Shown here: one piece after another, positions 56,452 through 64,000 of the stretch | Position numbering within the stretch: the stretch's first letter is position 1 | Layout: each line of letters opens with the position of its first letter | Source: Falciphora oryzae | Taxonomy: Eukaryota > Ascomycota > Sordariomycetes > Magnaporthales > Magnaporthaceae | DNA length: 64,000 nucleotides | Reading direction: 5' to 3' | Assembly (NCBI GenBank): GCA_000733355.1 | Contig: JNVV01000001.1 | Span: 3,320,278-3,384,277 of the forward strand | Translations under genes and position numbers: made by a program | The notes under the pieces: model-generated | Seen by the model: only the letters and a program-made list of their open reading frames with translations | The model's database searches: none | What the model was told of the DNA's origin: nothing

Positions 56452-57931
56452 ATGCGGCCATATGGCGCCGTCGAGGCCGCGGCGTGGCTTTTGTGGTTGA
56501 CCTGCGCCGGGGCGGACGAGAAGGAGCATTTTGGAGCCATGGAGGTTGTCCCAGCGTTGGAGGCGCGATGGTATCCCCCCCTCGTCGTGGATGCTGTTCC
56601 TGCCAACCCTTTGGTTAAGCGGCAGGAGGTCTTGAGTTGCGGTTCAGGGTTTCACAACTGTAAGTTACGCTGCCCTCATTGTGAGCCCCGTCGGCGTCGG
56701 CCGGGCGGCCGGGATGCCCAAGCGGCCATAGAACCCGTGACTCACCCATGTATCTCTCCCTGCCTGCACAGGTCTCGATGTTGGCTCGGGGGGCTCGTGC
56801 TGCGCGAACAGCAGATACTGCATCATCACCAAGGAGGGAAAATCAGGGTGCTGCGTCGTGGGCTCGAACTGCCCAAACGATACCGAATGCGACTTTAGCA
56901 AGTACCAATGCAATGCGACGAGACTGGTGATGACGACAGCGTCAGGTGGCTCGACATCGGTCAGCACTCAAACATACGGGGCGTGCTGCGGCCGGATATG
57001 CCGCACCAGTTCTTTCCGCTGCCCGACCCAGATGGGCGGCGGCTGCTGCGGCTACGGCGAGACGTGCGCCAGCAACAGCGGCTGCATCATGGCCCGCTCC
57101 CAGACCCCGACCGGGTTCGTCCCCCAGGTGCCCGAGGGCTGCACCACCAGCCAGATCAGCTGCCCCGCCTCCATCGGCGGCGGCTGCTGTCCCGTCGGGC
57201 GCTCGTGCACGCAAGTGGGTAGTTCCGTCGCCTGCGCTACCGTCCCCGTCGTGCCCACCGACGGCGCCGTCCCGGCAGCCCAGGACGGCGATGGCATGTC
57301 GACGGGTGCCAAGGCCGGAATCGCCGTCGGGGTTGTTCTCGGCTCGGCCATCATCATCGGCGCCGCCACGTGGCTGTGTATCCGCAAGCGCCGCGGCACA
57401 GTCAGCTACCGCAGCCAGAGCCTCAGCCAGATCCAGGGCGGCAGCGGCGGCGGCAGCGGGTACGGGCCCCGCAGCCGGGCCTCCATCCCCATGATCGTCG
57501 GCGGCGGCAGCGTGATAGGTGGCGGCAGCGAGCGTGGGGGCGTGTTTTCAGGCGCCGCGTCCGAGGCGCGGTATCCGACGACGGACTATTTCGGCCCGGA
57601 CGCCGTGGCGGGCCCTTATACGGACATGGATTCGCCCACGACGCAGCGCGAGACCACGTCGGGATTCGGCCGCGGCGTCCCGCTCGACCCGGACGGGCCG
57701 AAGGACATCGTTGCCCCCGTTGAGCTGGACTCGGGCCGCAGCGTCAGCGGGAAGAGCGACGTCACCAGCCCCTCGCGTGTCTCGAACCTAGACGCGCGGG
57801 CACTCTCCATGTACTCGCAGACGCCAGCGGTTCCCGATGATGTCCAGTCTCGCTTCGAGCTGTATGGCTCCGACACTCCGGCGCAGCTCCATGGCCGGGA
57901 GATCCCGCGCGAAGGGGAGCAGCCTAGGTAG
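56452..57931 (+). CDS. secreted-domain cysteine-rich single-pass membrane protein
   Basis: Exons are 56452-56659 and 56772-57931, giving 455 residues. It opens with a signal peptide (MRPYGAVEAAAWLLWLTCAGA), then an ectodomain of about 225 residues with three cysteine modules. Each carries a CC pair (GGSCCANSRYC, MGGGCCGYGETC, IGGGCCPVGRSC) in a pattern seen in many uncharacterised fungal surface proteins. A transmembrane segment lies at about 251-273 (AGIAVGVVLGSAIIIGAATWL), with a basic stop-transfer (RKRR) and a Ser/Gly-rich cytoplasmic tail of about 180 residues. The layout resembles a wall or stress sensor, but no known sensor domain is recognised. The intron splits the first cysteine codon of module 1 and has a strong GTAAGT donor. 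Likely plasma membrane; function unknown. Confidence 0.83.
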
Positions 57932-58333
57932 CTGAGTACCGGGATAGTTTATGGATACCTGGGAGTATACCGAATATTAAATACTCTACGTCCACGCTTC
58001 GTCATTTTCTCCTGCGGCGGGGGAGGAGGAGGGAAGATAAGGTGTGAAATCTGAACCGGGTCGTGCGTTCAGCACGGCCCCACCTCTCCACGATATAAAA
58101 AGCCTCTCACCTCGCCGGCTTTAGTCTTTGCAGCCACTCTCGGGTCTCAATACTTTTATTCTCGTTTTTTTCTAGCTGTTTCCCTTTGCCCACTGAGCGA
58201 CCGCCAGTCGTGGTCGCAAGCAGTTGGTTCACAATTCCTTGCGATATTTCATTTTGAGCTTTCTTTCTCCAACGTCTTTCAGTTTGCCCTCATTGCCCAC
58301 CCACTATCGCCACTCCACCAGCCGGTACCGATA
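57932..58333. other. short intergenic region with TATA box
   Basis: A 402-nt gap holding the 3' flank of the membrane protein gene and a compact TATA-type promoter for the next gene, with a CT-rich leader at 58190-58330. Confidence 0.6.
58094..58101 (+). promoter_or_regulatory. TATA box of the orphan gene
   Basis: TATAAAAA about 240 nt upstream of the ATG at 58334, followed by a CT-rich stretch typical of fungal transcription starts. It is one of the clearest core promoters in the window. Confidence 0.5.
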
Positions 58334-59296
58334 ATGGGGGCAATGCCCGAGGAGTTGAAGCTGAAGGCCGCTGGCCTGCTCGACGCTACCTTCTGTCAAG
58401 GGTCAGCCTTGAATGGACTCGGCTTCGAAGACGCGAAGCTCTGCGCCTGGTACCTCGAAACTGTAGACCCTCTCTATGGACAACCGCTACGCAGGCTCTT
58501 CAATTGGGATCCGGGTCACTATCGAATGAATTCGAAGAAGTCCGTCTCGATTCAGCTCAAGAATGAGGATGGCTCGATCGACCGAGAGGTGATCTACCCC
58601 ACGAGGATCAACCATCAGGTGTCGGACATTGATGCGGCGATCTGGCTCACCAAAGCCCCCGAGGTATTCGAGAAACTCGTCACGCTGGCGGACCGCTACT
58701 GCTACGCTGATGGCGATTCTAAGATCCAGCCGCGTCAGATCGTCTGGATGATGAGGAGGTTCCATCCCTCGGTCATGGCCTTTATGGCGGACATCAGAGA
58801 GAACACGCCATGGTCGTTGGAGTCGGGAGGATTGACCATCAACGAGAATGGCTGGAGCCGTTCCTGGGGCTTTTACAGCCACCACCTCAACGACGGACTC
58901 AGGCACATCTGCGCCCGGGACGATAGTTGGTTCGAAAACGGCTTTACTTTCGAGCAGTGCTTCAGGGCTACTGGACGCTTGCCTCCCTTCGCGACCCGGG
59001 ACGAGGTCACCTATATCATTCGGATAACTGTGTTATTCATGGTGATCTACGGGAAAGTTCCGAACTTGATAAGGGCGACCAAGATGGAGTCGCTAGTCGA
59101 TCGCACCCTGCCATTCATGACCGACTTCCCGATGTGCATCCGGGCCTACTACTCAAGCTTCGGCCCTGCCCCCTCGATCGATGATGTCCGCAGGGAACTG
59201 GATGCGCCAGCGTCCTCCAATGAGCGAGCTGCTTCACCGACCATTGCCAATGGGGCCACCAAGCGCCGGCGGTTGGCTCCTCGAAGCGGCGCCTAG
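58334..59296 (+). CDS. uncharacterised 320-residue protein, possibly lineage-restricted
   Basis: A single-exon frame, complete from ATG to stop, preceded by a TATA box and CT-rich leader, so likely expressed. I recognise no domain. The sequence is soluble-looking and mixed alpha/beta, rich in aromatic residues (WYLETVDPLYG, SWGFYSHHLNDG, IRAYYSSFGPAP). It has no signal peptide or membrane segment, and ends in a disordered tail with a basic KRRR stretch that might act as a nuclear signal. Codon use is less strictly GC-ending than in neighbours such as the chitin synthase or IDO, consistent with a weakly expressed or young gene. It could belong to a fungal-only family of unknown function. An alternative start is Met4. 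Confidence 0.65.
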   Translation: MGAMPEELKLKAAGLLDATFCQGSALNGLGFEDAKLCAWYLETVDPLYGQPLRRLFNWDPGHYRMNSKKSVSIQLKNEDGSIDREVIYPTRINHQVSDIDAAIWLTKAPEVFEKLVTLADRYCYADGDSKIQPRQIVWMMRRFHPSVMAFMADIRENTPWSLESGGLTINENGWSRSWGFYSHHLNDGLRHICARDDSWFENGFTFEQCFRATGRLPPFATRDEVTYIIRITVLFMVIYGKVPNLIRATKMESLVDRTLPFMTDFPMCIRAYYSSFGPAPSIDDVRRELDAPASSNERAASPTIANGATKRRRLAPRSGA

Positions 59297-61531
59297 GCTC
59301 CCGCCTTACGGCTGGATGAGCAAAGAAGGGCTCGCCTCCCTTGCGTCTAGCAATCTGGCTCTTGGGGCACTCTATCAGCACCGATACAGCTACATCCTCC
59401 TCGCCCCCATGGAGCCACTGTGCCAGGTATGTTGATCAAGTGACAAGCCTTGCCAATGACCTTGTTGACTTGAACAACGGCGCCCCTCTTGGTGTAATCA
59501 AGGACGTGCTCGAGGGTCTTACCGACAACATCAGCGAGAATCAAGATGAGGCGATGTGCAACCCGATGGGCGCCCTCGGCCAAAATAGGCTGGAGCTCCG
59601 AGAAGCATGTCGCCGGATCGAGGACAAGATATCCCTTCACTTTCAGGGTATCGAAAAGGCCGTCTGTCTTATGACATCTAGTCGGGATGGCAACAAGGTC
59701 GACGGTGAGGCGGAGGGAGGACTTGAGTGGAGGGAGATGTCAAGGCGGAGGAAGATGGACCTTCTATTGATCTGCTTTCCTGGCTCGTCTCTGCTATGGC
59801 TCTCCTTCTCATTCTCACCATGTCTTCCTGGCTCGCCGACTTGTTGCTGGATATCTTCATTTGTCCTTCTTCCCTTTCCCCTGATCAATATTCTTTCTTC
59901 CTCTTTTTTTCTTCTTCCTATGACCCGCCCGATACCCCTTTCATGCTTTATGCCTCATGACCCTTCATTCACTCCTTTTCACTGAAACGGCCCCGATATC
60001 ACAGCAAAACATCATATCCATCATCGTCTCTTCTTCAATCTTGGTTTCTTTTTGAAGAGGGAGCTTCCGGTCACTAGACAGGACACCATCTTTAATGACC
60101 CCGGTTTTCTCTTCCCCCTTTATTTTATGAACGTCTCCTCCTGCCTTCTACTCGTCCTCTTTTCAGGCAGATCGAGATATTTGGAGTCAAACCAGCCTTT
60201 CTCGATCCAGGGGTAACCCTCAAAACTTGTTCACACGTGACACTTCACTGTTGCGTGGCCGGTTACAAAAAATGCCATAGATATCTACACGACCATCAAT
60301 GCAAACCACTCTCTGGGCATTTTGGGTGCCATTATACGTACCTAATTCTCTCCTCCATGTTTGGGCTCTTTGGCTCAGTGGATGGCGGTGTCAACCCTGC
60401 CAGCGCACACGACATAGGCTTGAAATTCATGGAAGGCAATTCTGGAGCGAAGATGGGCGGACTGGGTTCCGGCCTAGACCCACTTTGCCGACGGGAAAGG
60501 CAAGTGGAGCTTTGAGTAATCGCTGAAACAGGATTGGCTCCCCCGCATCTCCGACCACGAAAATGGCTGGAATTTTGTCGCTTCTCCCGTCCCCACGGGG
60601 TGATGGATTCGCTACGTAGCTTCAAACTCACCGACGAGGGAGGGATCCTGCCGCCTTGTCCGTCGCACTTTGCATCACATGATTCATCGGTTAGCCAGCC
60701 CAACGATGACTTTAGTGTTTGACGTCACGGCACGAATGGGCCTCCGGGATGATAATGCGCCGTGGGGGCTTGTGTTGGCGCTTCACCCTGGAATCAAGCG
60801 CCGAGCACCAAGGCATCGTGGCTCTGCCGGCCCATCCAGCCGCGACCAGTGCGAAGACCCAGGCAGGACTTCGCCGGCGTATGACTCGCGGCTGGCTATG
60901 CGTGCGTCTCCGGCGTCTCGCAGTCGGTCCTTCAACGACCGCGGCTCCCGTCGGAGCATCGACGGGCAAGGGCAAGGCGCCGCGGGCGGCGCCGCGATGA
61001 CAGCGGAGAGAATCAACTGTGTTTTGTTAGCATAGAAAACCACGATCAATTCACTACACTTTCGTTATCTGGATGCTGACGTGTGGCCAGAATGTTGCTG
61101 GCGGAATCCGTTCCGGCCACTGGCCGGAACCGGCCCGTGTTCACCTCGAGCCGACGAGGAAGCCGAGGGCGAGAGCGAGCGGCCCAGGTTTCACCGAATT
61201 CCCTCTGGCTGGTTTTGGAATGGACAGGATGGTCAGGTGGCTTATCATCTGCATGAATTTACTCCGTTGTGACAAAGAGAAATTGAGGCCGGAAGCGCGC
61301 CGGCCTCGTGTGGGGAGGCGCGAGAAACGCGCGGAATTAAAACCGGCCACGGTCTATATCAACGCGCCCTCGGCGCCGGTGTCTGGAATTTTGCAACGGG
61401 CTCGATATCGACCACACACAACAGCGACACACATTTCCCCAGACGAAAGCCCGCTCCTACCCGGTTCTCACCCCGTGTTATATACCTCTTCACTCCTCTC
61501 CTTGCTCATACCATCTACCCCTTTTTACACA
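59297..61531. other. interval between the orphan gene and IDO
   Basis: Contains an open frame (about 59320-59985) with a protein-like first half but no usable start, a T/C-rich 3' stretch at 59760-60180, and IDO upstream DNA with a perfect palindrome at 61110-61130. No complete gene is supported. Confidence 0.5.
61110..61130. promoter_or_regulatory. perfect palindrome upstream of IDO
   Basis: GTTCCGGCC and GGCCGGAAC are exact reverse complements around a 3-nt spacer (ACT), about 400 nt upstream of the IDO start. CGG/CCG half-sites in inverted arrangement are typical of Zn2Cys6 regulator sites, so an operator-like role is plausible but unproven. Confidence 0.45.
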
Positions 61532-63327
61532 ATGGGACTCGTCGAGGACCTCCCCGTGCCCACCTTCACGGTGCTTGAGGATGCCGTCCCCAAGGACACA
61601 TCCCTTCAAGCCTTTATGGTCTCCAAGACGAGGGGGTTCCTCCCTCGGATGGACCCCATCGCCGTCCTGCCCAAGGAGTTTGACGTCCTCGAGTCCATCC
61701 TCAGCCGCATGCCTGTCAAGACGCTCTCGGGTGAGCCCGGCCTGCTGGCCGACGGTAGGCTCGGCGACGTCGTCAAGCAGGAGCTCCCCGACCTGACGGA
61801 CAAGATGGAGCTATACAAGGACGACCTTCCCTTGATGAACGCCCTGTACCGTGACTACTCCTTCCTGGCATCCGCATATCTCCTGGAGCCCTGCCACCAA
61901 CGCTTCCTCAAGGGTGAGGGGTACGGCCTGGGTCGGAACGTGCTGCCGGCCAACATTGCAAGGCCCATTGCCCGCTGTGCTGAGATGTAAGTGCCTGCTT
62001 ATCTATAATCAACCAGTACATACCTATCTGGGCCGCATCATGTCATCCTATCTACCCCTTATCATGCATACTTCTCTTAACCTTACCTTATCTATCCCTT
62101 ACCTTATCATATCTATACAACACATCCCCTACATTCCCTTCCTTGTCTACCCCCTATGCTTGCCATGTGCACACACCCTCTTGTGCCACTTGACATGTTA
62201 CCTCGTGGACCCTTCGCACACCGCTTCATCACCAATCCTATTTAAGGTCAACATTATGGGACATAAGCTAACGTTCCACGCTTCAACTACGCAGCTGCGG
62301 GTTCAAGCCATTCATGGAGTACGCCGGCTCGTACGCTCTCTTCAACTATCGTCTCGAGGACCCCTCCAAGGGCCTGGCGTACGACAACCTCCGGCTCATC
62401 CGGGCGTTTGAGCACGGCCTGGACCCCACCTCGTCCGAGGCTGGCTTCGTGCTGGTGCACATCGACATGGTCCGGAACTCGGGGCCGCTGGTCTCGGGGA
62501 CCATGGCGGCGCTCGACGCGTGCTCGCCCGTGAGCACCGCTACGGTGGCGCAGCGGCGAGCCGACTTCAACGCTGGCATGGCGCAGGTGCTCGCGGCCAT
62601 GAAGAAGATCAACGGCGTCATGGAGACCATGTGGCAAAAGTCCAAGCCGGGCAGCTACACGTCGTTCCGGACCTTCATCTTCGGCATCACGTCCCAGACC
62701 ATGTTCCCGGACGGAGTCGTCTACGAGGGCGTCAGCAACGGCGAGGCCTGGAACTTCAGGGGCGAGTCGGGCGCCAACGACAGCATGATCCCGCTCATGG
62801 ACAACCTGCTGCAGATCCCCATGCCGGACACGCCCCTGACCGAGGTCCTCAAGGACTTTAGGCAGTACCGGCCCAGCAACCACCGCCAGTTCCTCCAGTA
62901 CGTCAAGGAGCGGTCTACAGCCGAGCGCCTGCGCGAGTACGCGCTCGGCCTGGCCAAGGACAGCGGCGGCGCCGAGCAGGAGGACCCGGAGGCGGTGCTG
63001 GAGTCGTGCCGGCTGTGGCTCCAGGTGCTCAACCAGGTGCGCGACTTCCGCTGGAGGCACTGGTGCTTCGGAAAGGAGTACATTCTGCGCCAGACGACTT
63101 ACAACCGCGCAACTGGCGGCAGCTTGGTGGCCACCTGGCTGCCGAACCAGCTGAGCGCCGTCCTCGAGGAGATGCACGCTGTGCACGGCGTCGCCAAGGC
63201 GCGCGGGGGAGACCTGGGCGAGGTGTGCGCCGATATTATGGACCTCGCGGGCCGCCAGAAGGTGACGCTGGCCAAGGAGGTGAGCAAATACTGCGAGGAG
63301 CGTGGCGTTCCCCTCAACACTGCGTAG
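61532..63327 (+). CDS. BNA2: indoleamine 2,3-dioxygenase
   Basis: A haem dioxygenase opening the indole ring of tryptophan to N-formylkynurenine, the first step of the kynurenine route to NAD+. Exons are 61532-61986 and 62295-63327, giving 495 residues, within the fungal IDO range. Motifs are NALYRDYSFLASAYLLEP, PFMEYAGSYALFNY across the splice, and the proximal haem ligand His348 in PSNHRQFLQYV. The substrate-loop block RATGGSLVATWLPNQL has TGGS at 425-428. The intron is 308 nt, much longer than others here, but the joined sequence is continuous and the junction (donor GTAAGT, acceptor CGCAG) preserves the frame. A TATATA element lies about 50 nt before the ATG. The open frame runs upstream to 61073, but the ATG at 61532 fits the family start. 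Cytosolic. Whether it is the main kynurenine enzyme or a paralogue cannot be told here. Confidence 0.94.
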
Positions 63328-64000
63328 GGGGACACTGAGAGGTGGTAGCACATCCCATATAAACAGTGTATGTAGATAGCCTTTGTGCACTTTTGATAGC
63401 TAAATACGCCTGGCCTGGCTAAAAGTAGCGACCTGGTGATGGTGTAAGTAGTGCGGAAAAGGGGTATCACGTGCACTGACAGCACGTGATATCTAGGAAT
63501 GTCCCCACTACGTAATGCCTTGCGGCGAAAAGCCATGTTTCCCTCTTGGTTCAGGTTAGGCCGCCGAAGGACCACTCCGGCATTCGAAACTTGCCGCCTC
63601 TTCTCATCGGAATACGTTGCAAGTCCTGGAAGGATACTTCTTCTTTGACCCGATTTAGCTTCGCTTTTTTTGTGAAGCGGAAAGGCCGCCTTGAGCCAAT
63701 TATCAATCGAGAAGCTAGCCTCGGCGGACTACTTGTATCAGGTGGCCTCCTGATCCTGCGGTTGATATGTGCTTGTCAAAGCTCACCGCCATGTGCCCAC
63801 GAGGCTAGAGGCAGTTTGACCTCCGGCCGGGAGGGGGACGGCTCGGCGCACGAATTGGAGAGACCGCCCAAAATCGTTGAAAAAGCAACTTGGGTTATAC
63901 GTTAGCTGACTCCGTGACTGGCGGTGTCGTCGCCTTGACCGCGCGATGCAACTGCGCCCGGCGGCAAGGCTGGTGAGAAGCAAAAAGGACGACGCCAAAG
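63328..64000. other. right-end intergenic region
   Basis: Contains the IDO 3' flank and a CACGTG-centred inverted repeat at 63465-63491. Short frames on both strands near the right edge show nothing recognisable. Confidence 0.55.
63465..63491. promoter_or_regulatory. inverted repeat of two CACGTG boxes
   Basis: TATCACGTGC at 63465-63474 pairs exactly with GCACGTGATA at 63482-63491 across a 7-nt spacer. Each arm contains CACGTG in the ATCACGTG context preferred by Cbf1-type bHLH factors. It may serve a gene beyond the right edge, since IDO ends 138 nt earlier. Confidence 0.5.

Noticed and set aside
61073..61531. 153-residue N-terminal extension of IDO
   Set aside because: It lies in promoter-like DNA with a TATA element near 61475, and IDO proteins start near MGLVEDLPVP-type sequence.
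62287..63390. 367-residue minus-strand frame
   Set aside because: Antisense shadow of the IDO second exon.
63546..64000. Short frames at the right edge
   Set aside because: No domain or splice evidence; they may be part of a gene outside the window, but this cannot be supported.

Overview
The window is nuclear DNA of a filamentous ascomycete. Genes carry short introns (about 60-130 nt) with GTRNGT-like donors, CTAAC/CTGAC-like branch points and YAG acceptors. Start contexts resemble CAMMATGG, coding regions are GC-rich at third positions, and leaders are pyrimidine-rich. The protein set (class III chitin synthase, ApsA, Opy2, septation-network Cdc14, Sam35) and CCTAGGTAGGTA-type intergenic motifs point to Sordariomycetes. 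A Magnaporthales-like genome is possible, but that finer placement is only an inference.

Layout: 1-5285 holds no gene I can support. An Opy2-type membrane anchor lies on the minus strand (5286-6707), followed by a gene-free 4.7 kb. Then come three plus-strand genes: class III chitin synthase (11406-14375), the NEDD8 E2 Ubc12 (15479-16370) and mitochondrial ketol-acid reductoisomerase (17666-19249). A convergent haloacid-dehalogenase-like gene (19639-20592, minus) is followed by the longest gene-free stretch (20593-27783), which leads into the nuclear-migration protein ApsA/Num1 (27784-31944). An OTU deubiquitinase (33260-34183) converges on a TPMT-like thiol methyltransferase (34376-35368, minus). 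An SDR with a PTS1-like end (35934-36861) and an unrecognised 73-residue protein (38459-38680, minus) come next. Sam35/metaxin-like (41123-42335, plus) converges on the GID E3 subunit Gid1/RanBPM-like (43564-46187, minus), and INO80 subunit Ies4 follows on the minus strand (48292-49337). After 4.5 kb without a clear gene come Sid1-partner Cdc14 (53880-54779), a cysteine-rich single-pass membrane protein (56452-57931), an orphan 320-residue protein (58334-59296) and indoleamine 2,3-dioxygenase (61532-63327), all on the plus strand.

The genes are mostly single-copy housekeeping or cell-biology genes with no operon or biosynthetic-cluster logic. Two relate to the cell surface and stress (Opy2, chitin synthase), three to ubiquitin-like systems (Ubc12, OTU, Gid1), two to division or nuclear positioning (ApsA, Cdc14) and two to mitochondria (Ilv5, Sam35). 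No tRNA, rRNA, CRISPR or intact transposon was recognised. The most unusual features are non-coding: two related pyrimidine minisatellites, several near-perfect inverted repeats beside genes, and an in-frame intron in the Opy2 gene. The orphan proteins are the best candidates for undescribed biology. I do not see a convincing new multi-gene system here.
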